From: Frateuria hangzhouensis
Lineage (GTDB): Bacteria; Pseudomonadota; Gammaproteobacteria; Xanthomonadales; Rhodanobacteraceae
Length of the DNA: 64,000 nucleotides
Assembly: GCF_026410505.1 (NCBI RefSeq)
Contig: NZ_JAPMIU010000009.1
Location: forward strand, 116,711-180,710
Reading direction: 5' to 3'
This document shows, in pieces, positions 37,360-46,711 of this stretch. Under the pieces are notes generated by a model that was not told the DNA's origin, made no database searches, and worked only from the letters and a program-made list of their open reading frames with translations. The position numbers were made by a program, and so were the translations under genes. Positions within the stretch are counted from its first letter, which is position 1; every line of letters starts with the position of its first letter.

Positions 37360-39309
37360 ATGTCCATATCCGGGGAAAGCAAATATCGCCTGCTGGTCGA
37401 GGCGATTACCGATTACGCCATCTATTACCTCGAGCCGGACGGCCGCATCACCAGCTGGAACGCCGGCGCCGAGCGGTGCTACGGCTTGTCCGCCGCGCAG
37501 GCGATGGGCGACAACTTTGCCCGGTTCTACACCTCGGAAGACCGCGCCGCCGGCCTGCCTGCGCAGGCACTGGAAGCGGCCGTCCGCGACGGGCGCCACG
37601 AGAGCCACGGCTGGCGCCTGCACAGCGACGGATCACGATTCTGGGCGCAGGTCGTGCTCGATCCGATCCGTGACGAGTCCGACGGACACCTGGTCGGCTT
37701 CGCCGCGATCGCCCGCGACAGCAGTAAAGGACAGCCGGCCGAAGAGGCGCTGCGGCGCAGTCAGGAGCAGTTGCGCCTGCTGGTGCAGGGTGTGCGCGAC
37801 TACGCCATCTACATGCTCGACCCGGACGGCTGTGTGGCCAGCTGGAACGCCGGCGCCGAGCGCATCAAGGGCTATCGCGAAGAAGAAGTGCTGGGCAAGT
37901 ACTTCGGCAATTTCTATGCCGAGCAGGATGCCAGCCTGGGCCAACCCGCGCGCAACCTGGCGATCGCGCGCGAGAAGGGCGTCTATGAGGGCGAGGGCTG
38001 GCGCACGCGCAAGGACGGCACGCGCTTCTGGGCGCACGTAGTGATCGACCGGCTCACCGACGACAATGGCAAGGTGGTCGGCTTTGCCAAGATCACCCGC
38101 GACGTGACCGAAAAGAAGCAAGCGGAAGACGAATTGCTGGCGACCCGCGAGGCGCTGTTCCAATCGCAGAAGACCGAATCAATCGGCCAGCTCACCGGTG
38201 GCGTGGCGCACGATTTCAACAACCTGCTGATGGCCGTGATGGGCAACCTGGAGCTGCTGCGCAAATGGCTGCCATCGGCGCCTCGCCCGCAAATGCTGCT
38301 GGACAACGCGCTGGCCGGTGCGCAACGCGGCGCGGCGCTGACCCAGCGCATGCTCGCCTTCGCGCGGCGCCAGGAGCTGCATCCGCGACCGGTCGAACTG
38401 CCGCTGCTGGTGCACGGCATGGCCGACCTGCTGCGGCGCTCGCTGGGGCCGGAAATCCGCATCGGCACCAGTTTTCCGCTGCAGCTGCCGAAGGTGCTGA
38501 TCGACTCCAACCAGATGGAACTGGCCCTGCTCAACCTCGCCGTCAACGGCCGCGACGCAATGTCCGGTGGCGGTCGGCTGGAAATCGGCGCGCGCGGGGA
38601 ATACGTGGCCGAGGGCCACTCGACCGCGCTGCCGCCGGGGGAATACGTCTGCCTGTGGGTGGCCGACGAGGGCCACGGCATGGACAACGCCACCATCAAT
38701 CGTGCCACCGAGCCGTTCTTCACCACCAAGGGCGTGGGCAAGGGCACCGGACTGGGCCTGTCGATGGCCTACGGCCTGGCCGAGCAATCCGGTGGGCGCC
38801 TGCTGCTGCAGAGCCAGCCGGGCCGGGGCACCACGGTGGAAATCTGGCTGCCGGTCGCCGCCGCCCACGCCGATGCGCAGCAGCCGGCCGCGGCCGGGGA
38901 CCCGCAGGACGAGGGCGAGCTCCAGGCCAGCGAGCCGTTGTCCCTGCTGCTGGTGGATGATGACGACCTGGTGCTGCTGAGCACCATGGCGATGGCCGAG
39001 GACATGGGCTACGACGTCCATGGCGTGCTCTCCGCCGAGGAGGCGCTGGCGTTCATCGATGCGGGCGGGCAGGTCGATGTGGTGGTCACCGATCAGGCCA
39101 TGCCCGGCATGCCCGGCTCCCGGCTGGCCCGTCACCTGCGCGAGCGCAACCCTGGCTTGCCGATCGTGCTGGCCTCCGGCTATGCCGAGCTGCCGATGGA
39201 TCTGGTGCCCGATCTGGTCCGGCTCGGCAAGCCCTTCAACAAGCGCGACCTCTACCGGGCGATCAGCGACGCGCAGGGCCAAGTCGGCGTCACCGACGAG
39301 ATCGGCTGA
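37360..39309 (+). CDS. PAS-PAS hybrid histidine kinase with receiver
   Basis: A soluble 649-residue kinase. Two PAS domains (about residues 10-125 and 140-255) have near-identical openings, DYAIYYLEPDGRITSWNAGAER and DYAIYMLDPDGCVASWNAGAER. HisKA follows with His284 in [11 protein letters not shown], HATPase_c (NLAVNGRDAM, GTGLGLSMA), and a C-terminal receiver with Asp578 (VVTDQAMPGMPG). It is followed by a larger paralogue after 103 bp. Stimulus is unknown; no LOV cysteine motif was seen. Confidence 0.9.
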   Translation: MSISGESKYRLLVEAITDYAIYYLEPDGRITSWNAGAERCYGLSAAQAMGDNFARFYTSEDRAAGLPAQALEAAVRDGRHESHGWRLHSDGSRFWAQVVLDPIRDESDGHLVGFAAIARDSSKGQPAEEALRRSQEQLRLLVQGVRDYAIYMLDPDGCVASWNAGAERIKGYREEEVLGKYFGNFYAEQDASLGQPARNLAIAREKGVYEGEGWRTRKDGTRFWAHVVIDRLTDDNGKVVGFAKITRDVTEKKQAEDELLATREALFQSQKTESIGQLTGGVAHDFNNLLMAVMGNLELLRKWLPSAPRPQMLLDNALAGAQRGAALTQRMLAFARRQELHPRPVELPLLVHGMADLLRRSLGPEIRIGTSFPLQLPKVLIDSNQMELALLNLAVNGRDAMSGGGRLEIGARGEYVAEGHSTALPPGEYVCLWVADEGHGMDNATINRATEPFFTTKGVGKGTGLGLSMAYGLAEQSGGRLLLQSQPGRGTTVEIWLPVAAAHADAQQPAAAGDPQDEGELQASEPLSLLLVDDDDLVLLSTMAMAEDMGYDVHGVLSAEEALAFIDAGGQVDVVVTDQAMPGMPGSRLARHLRERNPGLPIVLASGYAELPMDLVPDLVRLGKPFNKRDLYRAISDAQGQVGVTDEIG

Positions 39310-39412
39310 GCGCCCGCCAGCGGACGGACATTGCGTCGGGCCTCGCGCAGGCGCCGCATGCACGGCCTTGGGGTAAAGTGCCGGCAGGCCCTCAGGTACG
39401 GGGAAAGTTGTC

Positions 39413-42202
39413 ATGCAAGACCGTGCGGAAGCGTCCTCCACGGATGCGTCGGCCGACGCGCCGCTCGGCAGCGAAGCGCATCTGGAGTTGGCGACGCGCG
39501 TGGCGCAGCTGGGCATCTGGGACTGGAACCTGCGCGACAACAGCTTTTTTTATTCCCCTCGCGCCCGCGAAATCTGCGGCCTGCCGCAGGGTGACGAGCC
39601 GTTGCGGATGGAGCAGTTGCAGGCGCGTACCCATCCGGAGGACCTGCCGCGCACGCACGCGATGCTGTTGCGCGCGCTCGACCCGGCCATCCGCGAACGC
39701 CTGCCCTACGAATACCGTGTCGTGCACGAGGACGGCCAGGTACGCTGGGTGGTCGCCCACGGCGAGGCGATGTTCGCCACGGTCGACGGGGCCGAGCGCG
39801 CGGTGCGCTACATCGGCACGCTGCAGGACGTGACCGAGCGCCGGCGCCTGGGCGAAGCGCTGGAGGCAAGCAGGACGCGGCTGCAGCTGGCCATCGATGC
39901 CGGCCGCATGGCCGTCTGGGAGGCCGACCTGCGCAACGACACCCTGGTCGGCTCGCCCGAACTCAACCGGTTGCTGGGCTTTCCCGCCGATGCGCAACCG
40001 ACCCGTGAGCAGATACGGGCCGGCAACCCGCCCGGCGAGCGGGAGCGCGTGGAAGCTTGCGCCCGTGCGGCGCTGGCGCGCGGTGAACGGTTCATCGAGA
40101 CCGAGTATCGCTACATCCGCCCCGACGGCGAGCCGTGCTGGCTGCTGCTGCGCGCCGAACTGCAACTGGAGGACGGCGAGCCGGTGCGTGCCGTGGGCGT
40201 GCTCATGGACGTCACCGGGTGCCGCCGCGCCGAGGAGGCCTTGCGCAGCAGCGAGGCGCGGCTGAAGCTCGCCCAGCGCATCGGCAACATCGGCGTCTGG
40301 GAGTGGGAACTCCCGTCCGGCGATGCCAGCTGGTCGCGCGAGATGTATGAATTGTTCGGGCTCGACCCGGAGGCAGGAATTACCCCCGAACAGGCGTGGC
40401 TGGCGCAGGTCTATCCGGAAGATCGCGTCGCCGTCGACGAAGCGGTGCTGCGCAGCACGCAAAGCGGCCAGCCGGTGGACATCGAGTTCCGCATCCGGGT
40501 AGACGGCCAGACCCGCTGGATCCGTTCCCGCGGCACTCCCGCCACCGATCCGGACGGCACCCGGCGGATGATCGGGGTCAACCAGGACGTCACCAGCACG
40601 CACCACCAGCGCGCCACGCTGGAGGCGCGCAACCGCGACTTGCAGGAGGCTGCGGTGCGGATCGGGCGCGAGCGCGAGCGCGTGTTCGAGCTCAGCCGCG
40701 ACCTGTTCGCAGTGGCCGGGTTCGACGGCTATCTGAAGACCATCAACCCCGCCTGGACCTGCATCCTGGGCTACGACGAAGCCAACTGGCTGACGCGCCC
40801 GCTGCTGGAGTTCGTCCATCCCGAGGACCGCGCCGGGGCCCGCGCGGTGCTGGACTGCCTCGAACGTGGCGACGCGGCGCCGCCGTTCGAGTGCCGCCTG
40901 CGCTGCGACCACGGCGGTTGGCGCTGGATCGCCTGGACCGCGGTCGCCGAGGGCGAATCGATCTATGTCGTGGGGCGCGACGTGACCCACGAAAAGATCG
41001 CCGCGCAAGAGCTGGAGGCGGCCAACCGCCAGTTGCGTAACCAGATCGAAGGACGCGAGCGGGTCGAGGCGACGTTGCGCCAGATGCAGCGGCTGGAGGC
41101 GGTCGGCCAGCTCACCTCGGGCGTGGCGCACGATTTCAACAACCTGCTCACCATCGTGCTCGGCAACCTCGATTTGATCGAGATGGCGGTAGACGACCCC
41201 CAGGTGCGCCGGCGGCTCGACTTGATGCGCAAGGCGGCCTTGCGCGGCGCCACGCTCACGTCGCAGTTGCTGGCGTTCTCGCGCCGGCAGCGGCTGGAAA
41301 CCAAGGTGGTCGACCTCAACGGCACCGTCCAGGGTATGAGCGAACTGCTCAAGAGCACCATGGGCGGCAGCATCGACGTCACCACGCGCTTGCAGCCGGA
41401 CCTGTGGAGCGCGCTGGTCGACCCGACCCAGATCGAGCTGGTGATCCTCAACCTGGCGATCAACGCGCGCGATGCGATGCCGGTGGGCGGCGGCCTCACC
41501 ATCGAGACGTCCAACGCGGCGCTGGCCGACGAACCGCGCCAGCCGGGCGAGCCGGTGCCGGGCGACTATGTCGCCATTACCGTGATCGACACCGGCTCGG
41601 GCATGACCGAGGAAGTGCGCGCGCACGCGTTCGAGCCGTTCTTCACCACCAAGGCGGTGGGCAAGGGATCCGGCCTGGGGCTGGCGCAGGTGCTTGGCTT
41701 CGCCCAGCAATCGGGAGGCGGCGTGGGCATCGAAAGCCGTTCCGGCGAGGGCACCACGATACGGGTCTACCTGCCGCGCGCGTACAGCGTAGCTGTCGGC
41801 GGGATCAGTGCGCCGGAAACCCGCGAGCACGTCGAGCCGTTGCCGCAACGCCGCTACGCGTTGCTGGTCGATGACGACAACGCGGTGCGCGACGTTACCG
41901 CCGCACGGCTGCGCCAGCTCGGCTTCGAGGTGCTTGAAGCCGGTTCCGGTGGTGCCGCGCTGGACCTGCTCGAGCGCACCGCGCAGGTGGATCTGCTGGT
42001 GGCCGATTTCGCCATGCCCGGCATGAACGGCGTCGAGGTCGCCCAGCAGGCCCGCACGCGCCGTCCCGGCCTGCCGGTGCTGTTCGTCACCGGCTACGCC
42101 GACCAGACCGCGCTGGCGGGTATCGGCGACGAGCGCGTGGTGCAGAAGCCGTTCCGCGACGACGAGCTGGAGCGCAAGGTGAGGGCAGTGATCGGCCGGT
42201 AG
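39413..42202 (+). CDS. Four-PAS hybrid histidine kinase with receiver
   Basis: A soluble 929-residue kinase. Four PAS-like domains occur at roughly residues 20-145, 150-280, 285-410 and 425-530. The first and third have the PAS_3 pattern (GIWDWNL, GVWEWEL). A coiled linker leads to HisKA with His573 ([10 protein letters not shown]), HATPase_c ([21 protein letters not shown]) and a receiver with Asp865 (LLVADFAMPGMNG). It is a paralogue of the kinase just upstream with twice the sensor length. No output regulator lies next to either. Confidence 0.9.
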   Translation: MQDRAEASSTDASADAPLGSEAHLELATRVAQLGIWDWNLRDNSFFYSPRAREICGLPQGDEPLRMEQLQARTHPEDLPRTHAMLLRALDPAIRERLPYEYRVVHEDGQVRWVVAHGEAMFATVDGAERAVRYIGTLQDVTERRRLGEALEASRTRLQLAIDAGRMAVWEADLRNDTLVGSPELNRLLGFPADAQPTREQIRAGNPPGERERVEACARAALARGERFIETEYRYIRPDGEPCWLLLRAELQLEDGEPVRAVGVLMDVTGCRRAEEALRSSEARLKLAQRIGNIGVWEWELPSGDASWSREMYELFGLDPEAGITPEQAWLAQVYPEDRVAVDEAVLRSTQSGQPVDIEFRIRVDGQTRWIRSRGTPATDPDGTRRMIGVNQDVTSTHHQRATLEARNRDLQEAAVRIGRERERVFELSRDLFAVAGFDGYLKTINPAWTCILGYDEANWLTRPLLEFVHPEDRAGARAVLDCLERGDAAPPFECRLRCDHGGWRWIAWTAVAEGESIYVVGRDVTHEKIAAQELEAANRQLRNQIEGRERVEATLRQMQRLEAVGQLTSGVAHDFNNLLTIVLGNLDLIEMAVDDPQVRRRLDLMRKAALRGATLTSQLLAFSRRQRLETKVVDLNGTVQGMSELLKSTMGGSIDVTTRLQPDLWSALVDPTQIELVILNLAINARDAMPVGGGLTIETSNAALADEPRQPGEPVPGDYVAITVIDTGSGMTEEVRAHAFEPFFTTKAVGKGSGLGLAQVLGFAQQSGGGVGIESRSGEGTTIRVYLPRAYSVAVGGISAPETREHVEPLPQRRYALLVDDDNAVRDVTAARLRQLGFEVLEAGSGGAALDLLERTAQVDLLVADFAMPGMNGVEVAQQARTRRPGLPVLFVTGYADQTALAGIGDERVVQKPFRDDELERKVRAVIGR

Positions 42203-42247
42203 TGCGACGCCGGCGCCGAAGTAGGCGACTTCCCCGCGAGCCCCGGC

Positions 42248-42361
42248 CCCTCACCCCAGCCCTCTCCCCGGAGGGGAGAGGGAGCAAAGCGCGACATCCC
42301 CCCGCCAATGAGTGAAAACCTGAGCCCTCTCCCCTCCGGGGAGAGGGTTGGGTGAGGGGCC
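42248..42361. repeat. Inverted repeat, CCTCTCCCCGGAGGGGAGAGG family
   Basis: Two copies of CCTCTCCCC(T)CCGGGGAGAGG in inverted orientation flank a loop with GCGCGACATCCCCCC. The outer arms are CCTCACCCCA and TGGGTGAGGGG. The same unit recurs at 49,383-49,620. It follows the hybrid kinase. Confidence 0.8.
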
Positions 42362-42454
42362 GCTCTTGCCAGACGCCGCCTACGCAGCATTCCTCCACGC
42401 GGTGGGAATTCCAGCGCCGCATGCCTACCATGCAGGGGTTCCTTCCACGCAAAG

Positions 42455-44131
42455 GTGCCTTTCGTGAACCGATTGCCCGCTTCCGCCCTTGCCGCGGCCC
42501 TGCTCACATCCCTGCCCGCAGCCGCTGCGCAGGCCGCCGACGTGCCCACGTTCGATCCGCAGCGCCTGTCGCAGGAGGTCAAGACGCTGTCCTCCGATGC
42601 GTTCGAGGGCCGCGGCCCGGCCACCCCCGGCGAGACCAAGACGATCGACTACGTGATCGCGCAGTACAAGGCAGCCGGCCTTTCGCCCGGCGGCGCGATC
42701 GTCGACGGCAAGCGCACCTGGACCCAGCCGGTGCCGCTGGGCCGCTTCGAGATCGTCGGCACGCCGGCCTTCTCGCTGACCGAGGACGGCAACACCCGGA
42801 CGCTGACCCAGGGCGAGCAGATCGCCGTGCGCGCGGCGATGGACGGCACGCGCAAGGTCGACATCGAGAACGCCCCGCTGGTGTTCGTCGGCTACGGCGT
42901 CAAGGCGCCGGAGCGCAACTGGAACGACTTCAAGGGCGTCGACCTGCACGGCAAGATCGGTGTGGTGCTGGTCAACGACCCCGATTTCGAGACCGGCCAC
43001 GGCGACTTCGGTGGCAAGGCGATGACCTATTACGGTCGCTGGACCTACAAGTACGAAGAAGCCGCGCGCCAGGGCGCGCTGGGCATGCTGGTGGTGCACG
43101 AGACCGCGCCGGCGTCCTACGGCTGGGCCACGGTGAAGAACTCCAACACCAACGTGCAGTTTGACATCGTGCGCGACAAGCCGGCCGCCGAGCATCCCAC
43201 GCTGGAAGGCTGGATCCAGCACGACCTGGCAGTGCAGATGTTCAAGGCCGCCGGGCTGGATTTCGCGGCATTGAAAAAGCAGGCGCAGACGCGCGGCTTC
43301 AAGCCGGTGACGCTCGATGGCGTGAGCTTCTCGGCAAAGTACGACGTGGACGCCAAGGTGATCACCTCGCAGAACATCGTCGCCCGCGTCGAGGGTGCCA
43401 GGCGCCCGGAGGAGACGGTGATCTACAGCGCCCACTGGGACCACCTGGGCGTGGGCGCACCCGACGCCCGCGGCGACCGCATCTACAACGGCGCGGTGGA
43501 CAACGCCACCGGTACCGCCGCATTGATCGAACTGGGCCGCGCCTTCGCGCACGCGCCCCGGCCCGAGCGGTCGGTGGTCTTCCTCAACGTCACCGCCGAG
43601 GAAAAGGGCCTGCTCGGCTCGGAGTACTACGCCACCCACCCGCTGTATCCGGTGGGCAAGACCGTCGCCGACATCAACCTCGACGCCCTCGACCCGCAGG
43701 GCGCGGCGCGCAACTTCAGCATCTCCGGCAACGCCAGGTTCGGCCTGCTCGACCGGCTGATCGCGCTGGCCAAGACCTACGGCATGAGCTTCGCACCCGA
43801 TCCGCATCCGGAAGCGGGCAGCTTCTTCCGGTCCGACCATTTCTCCTTCGCCAAGCAGGGCGTGCCGGCGCTTTCCTTCGAGTCGGGCAACGACCTGGTC
43901 GAGGGCGGCAAGGCGGCGGGCGAGGCCGCCGGAAAGCGCTACAACCGTGAGCACTACCACCAGCCCTCGGACGAATGGCAGGCCAGCTGGAGCTTCGCCG
44001 GCATGGCGCACGACCTGCGCCTGCTGTACCAGCTGGGCTACCAGCTCGCCGACTCCGACGCCTGGCCGGCATGGTCGAAGGATTCCGAATTCCGCGCCGT
44101 CCGCGACAAGACCGCCAACCAGCGCAAGTAA
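42455..44131 (+). CDS. Secreted M28 family peptidase
   Basis: A zinc aminopeptidase-like enzyme of 558 residues. The signal peptide ends at AQAAD (about residue 28). A PA-like insert (VFVGYGVKAPERNWNDFKGVDL) lies within the region before the catalytic domain. The metal residues are seen in YSAHWDHLGVG, NGAVDNATGTA, TAEEKGLLGSE and the INLDAL segment, and the final H in REHYHQPSDEW. A GTG at 42455 or GTG 42464 is used; no ATG fits. The last 26 codons plus the following repeat are duplicated downstream at 44,218. Confidence 0.88.
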   Translation: MPFVNRLPASALAAALLTSLPAAAAQAADVPTFDPQRLSQEVKTLSSDAFEGRGPATPGETKTIDYVIAQYKAAGLSPGGAIVDGKRTWTQPVPLGRFEIVGTPAFSLTEDGNTRTLTQGEQIAVRAAMDGTRKVDIENAPLVFVGYGVKAPERNWNDFKGVDLHGKIGVVLVNDPDFETGHGDFGGKAMTYYGRWTYKYEEAARQGALGMLVVHETAPASYGWATVKNSNTNVQFDIVRDKPAAEHPTLEGWIQHDLAVQMFKAAGLDFAALKKQAQTRGFKPVTLDGVSFSAKYDVDAKVITSQNIVARVEGARRPEETVIYSAHWDHLGVGAPDARGDRIYNGAVDNATGTAALIELGRAFAHAPRPERSVVFLNVTAEEKGLLGSEYYATHPLYPVGKTVADINLDALDPQGAARNFSISGNARFGLLDRLIALAKTYGMSFAPDPHPEAGSFFRSDHFSFAKQGVPALSFESGNDLVEGGKAAGEAAGKRYNREHYHQPSDEWQASWSFAGMAHDLRLLYQLGYQLADSDAWPAWSKDSEFRAVRDKTANQRK

Positions 44132-44378
44132 ACCTCGCCCGTAGGGTGGGCTTCAGCCCACCAGCCCGCCCGCCGCGGACCAAGGTGGGCTGAAGCCCAC
44201 CCTACGGCGCGATCTCGGACGCCTGGCCGGCATGGGCGAAGGATCCCGAATTCCGCGCCGTCCGCGACAAAGCCACCAACCAGCGCAAGTAAATCTCGAC
44301 CTCGTAGGGTGGGCTTCAGCCCACCAGCCCGCTCGCCGCGGACCAAGGTGGACTGAAGCCATCCTACGGGGCGATCGG
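44057..44378 (+). repeat. Tandem duplication of M28 3' end plus REP element
   Basis: A unit of about 161 bp (44,057-44,217), holding the last 25 codons of the M28 gene, its stop and a REP repeat, is followed directly by a second copy (44,218-44,378). Copies differ at a modest number of positions including a one-base indel. REP elements are at 44,141-44,206 and 44,304-44,368. Confidence 0.85.
44215..44292 (+). pseudogene. Duplicated C-terminal fragment of the M28 peptidase gene
   Basis: A 25-codon piece reading SDAWPAWAKDPEFRAVRDKA then TNQRK and stop, in the same relative frame as the M28 C terminus (SDAWPAWSKDSEFRAVRDKT). It has no start codon or ribosome site and is a remnant of the tandem duplication. 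Confidence 0.8.
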
Positions 44379-44948
44379 CCGCACCCGGAACGCCAGGCTG
44401 ATCCGCGGCCCCATCGGCGCCCGCTGCTTGGGAATGCCGTGGTCGTAATGGAACTGGCTGGTGTGATCCATCAGCAGCAGGCTGCCGGCGGCCAGGTCCA
44501 GATGCAGCACGCGCCGCGGCGGGCGCTTGGCGCGGATCACCATTTCCCGCGTGGCGCCCAGCGAAAGCAGCGCGATCGGCTGGCCGCGCACCAGGTCTTC
44601 GAGCTTGTCGTTGTGCGGCGCCACGCTGTCGTGCTCGTCGCGGTAGAGGCTCAGCCCGACGCTGGTGAACGGCGCATCGACCGCCTCGCGCACGGCGGCC
44701 AGCGCCTCGTGCAGCGGCGCGGGCAGGGCGGGGTCGGCCAGGTCGAAATGCGCGCGCAGTCGCGGCACGTCCACCTCGCGCTCGTACATCAGTCGCCGGC
44801 CGCCACGCCAGGCGACACCCTCGAACAGCCGCGCGAACCAGTCCTGCGCGGTGGCGGCGGGCACCACGTCCGGCGTGTACACAACGCGGCCGCTGGCATC
44901 GTCGATGAGCACCTGCGGCCCGGTATCGAACAGCGAAAACTGCGCCAT
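44364..44948 (-). CDS. alkB: AlkB-type 2OG-Fe(II) oxygenase
   Basis: DNA or RNA dealkylation enzyme of 194 residues. Iron ligands are His and Asp in VAPHNDKLED and His in FHYDHGIPK; 2-oxoglutarate is held by Arg in GPRISLAFRVRP. The nucleotide lid region YTPDVVPAATAQDWFARL lies at the N terminus. ATG 44948 (MAQFSLFDTG) is chosen. The stop falls inside the degraded right arm of a REP copy. It lies in a minus-strand group with a metal transporter and Nei, suggesting a repair operon. Confidence 0.88.
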   Translation of the reverse strand: MAQFSLFDTGPQVLIDDASGRVVYTPDVVPAATAQDWFARLFEGVAWRGGRRLMYEREVDVPRLRAHFDLADPALPAPLHEALAAVREAVDAPFTSVGLSLYRDEHDSVAPHNDKLEDLVRGQPIALLSLGATREMVIRAKRPPRRVLHLDLAAGSLLLMDHTSQFHYDHGIPKQRAPMGPRISLAFRVRPIAP

Positions 44949-44958
44949 GGCGGCACCG

Positions 44959-45918
44959 TCAGTCCTTCGGCTCGTTGGCTTGCCCGATCGCACGCCGGCG
45001 CGCCTGCCAGGTGTCCGTGGTCTGCGGCTTGATGAACAGCGACGTGATGTCCGAGTGCCGGCTCTTGACCGCCTTCTCGATGCGGTTGATGCACTGTTCG
45101 ATGTCCGGCGTGGTCAACCGGTCCTCGAACTCGGCACTGAGCGCGGCCACCACCTGATGCGGCCCCATCTGCACGGTGAGCACGCCGTTGACGTGGCCCA
45201 CGCCCGGATCATCGGCGGCGATCTCCAGCAGCGATTCGCGCAGCTTCGGGTGCGCCGGTTCGCCGATCAGCAGGCCCTTGCTCTCGCGCGCCAGCAACGT
45301 GGCCGATACCGCCAGCACCACGGCGATGCCGATCGAAGCGACGCCGTCGAGCTCGGGCATGTCCAGCGCACGCGCGCAGATCACGCCCACCAGCGCGATC
45401 AGCAGGCCGATCAGTGCGGCGGAGTCCTCCAACAGCACGGTGAAGGTGCTCGGGTCCTTGCTCTGGCGGAAGGCTTCGAAGTAACCCAGCGAGCCCTTGG
45501 CCGCCCGGAACTCGCGCAACGCGATGTACCAGGAGGCGCCCTCGAACACCATCGACACGCCCAGTACGACGTAGTTGATCAGCGGGTCGGTCATCGGCTC
45601 GGGATGGCGCAGGTGGCTGACGCCCTCGAACAGCGACACCCCCGCGCCCAGCGCGAACACCAGCAGCGCCACGATGAAACTCCAGAAATACAGCTCGCGG
45701 CCATGCCCGAACGGATGCACCGAGTCGGGCGGGCGCGCAGCGCGGTGCATGCCGTAGAGCAACAGCAGTTCGTTGGAGGTGTCGACCAGCGAATGCACGC
45801 CCTCGCTGAGCATCGCCGAACTGCCGGACATGCCGGCGGCGACGAACTTGGCGATGGCAATGGCCAGGTTGCCGGCCAGCGCGGCGTAGACCACCAGGCG
45901 CGAGTTCGACGAGGACAC
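44959..45918 (-). CDS. Cation diffusion facilitator family transporter (second copy)
   Basis: Inner-membrane metal exporter of 319 residues, paralogue of the one at 6,390. HSLVD (near residue 42-46) and the LEDSAALIG segment supply metal ligands, and the C-terminal domain starts near LIGEPAHPKLRESLLE. A GTG start at 45918 lies just after the Nei stop, and the gene ends 10 bp before alkB starts. Tight spacing suggests co-transcription with DNA repair genes; the reason is not clear. Confidence 0.87.
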   Translation of the reverse strand: MSSSNSRLVVYAALAGNLAIAIAKFVAAGMSGSSAMLSEGVHSLVDTSNELLLLYGMHRAARPPDSVHPFGHGRELYFWSFIVALLVFALGAGVSLFEGVSHLRHPEPMTDPLINYVVLGVSMVFEGASWYIALREFRAAKGSLGYFEAFRQSKDPSTFTVLLEDSAALIGLLIALVGVICARALDMPELDGVASIGIAVVLAVSATLLARESKGLLIGEPAHPKLRESLLEIAADDPGVGHVNGVLTVQMGPHQVVAALSAEFEDRLTTPDIEQCINRIEKAVKSRHSDITSLFIKPQTTDTWQARRRAIGQANEPKD

Positions 45919-45921
45919 CGA

Positions 45922-46659
45922 TCAGGTCTCCACGTAGCGGCGCTGGCACAGCTCGCAGAAGAAGCTGCGCCGATGGGTTTTTCCCAGATGGGCGCGATGG
46001 AACTTCACGTGGTCGCGCGGGCAGATGCTCTTGTTGTGCGCCAGCCAGTGTTTGCGCAGCACGTAGGCGCGCTTCCACTCCAGGAACTCGAAGCTGTACT
46101 GGCGTGCCTGTTCGACCAGCTCGCGCAGCTTGCGCGCCGGCAGCGCGCCGAGGGTCGAGAGCGGGTGCGTGCGGATGCGGAACAGCACCTCGTTCTTGAT
46201 GATGTTGCCCACGCCGGCGAACACGTCCTGGTCCAGCAGCGCGTCGCACACCAGCGTGTCGGGCATCGCGCGCAGGCGCTTGCGGGCGAGGGCGGGGCCC
46301 CAGGCGTCCGACATCACGTCGGCGCGCCAGTCGTAGAGTTCGTCAAGGTCGCCCTCCAGCAGGCGCACCGAGCAGGTGTAGAAGTTCACCTCGCCCTCGT
46401 CGAACTGCAGGCTCAGCCGAGGGACGGCGTCCTTGCGTTCGTCGATGCGGTAGCTGCCGAACATCAGCAGGTGGATGCGGACGGTCACGTCCGGCAACTC
46501 GATCAGCGTCTGCTTGCCGAAACTGCGGAAGGCCTCGACGCGCTGGCCGGCGAGCCGATCCATGTCGATCTTGGCATTGCCCTCGGCACGGCGGATCGTG
46601 CGCCCGGTAAAGGGCGCCAATTCCCCGCGCAGGATGACGATCGAAGGGCCTTCGGGCAC
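45922..46659 (-). CDS. nei: Endonuclease VIII-like DNA glycosylase
   Basis: Base-excision repair glycosylase/AP lyase of 245 residues. The catalytic N terminus PEGPS places Pro2 and Glu3. The helix-two-turn-helix region (DALLDQDVFAGVGNIIKNEVLF) and a C-terminal zinc finger follow. In the finger the first pair is CPRDH and the second CELC, so ligands may be C-H-C-C rather than four cysteines. A GTG start is used. First gene of the nei-CDF-alkB group. Confidence 0.9.
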   Translation of the reverse strand: MPEGPSIVILRGELAPFTGRTIRRAEGNAKIDMDRLAGQRVEAFRSFGKQTLIELPDVTVRIHLLMFGSYRIDERKDAVPRLSLQFDEGEVNFYTCSVRLLEGDLDELYDWRADVMSDAWGPALARKRLRAMPDTLVCDALLDQDVFAGVGNIIKNEVLFRIRTHPLSTLGALPARKLRELVEQARQYSFEFLEWKRAYVLRKHWLAHNKSICPRDHVKFHRAHLGKTHRRSFFCELCQRRYVET

Positions 46660-46711
46660 GAATCACCTGTCGTGGCTGCCTTGCTGCATTGTGGTCGAGG
46701 CCGGGACATGC

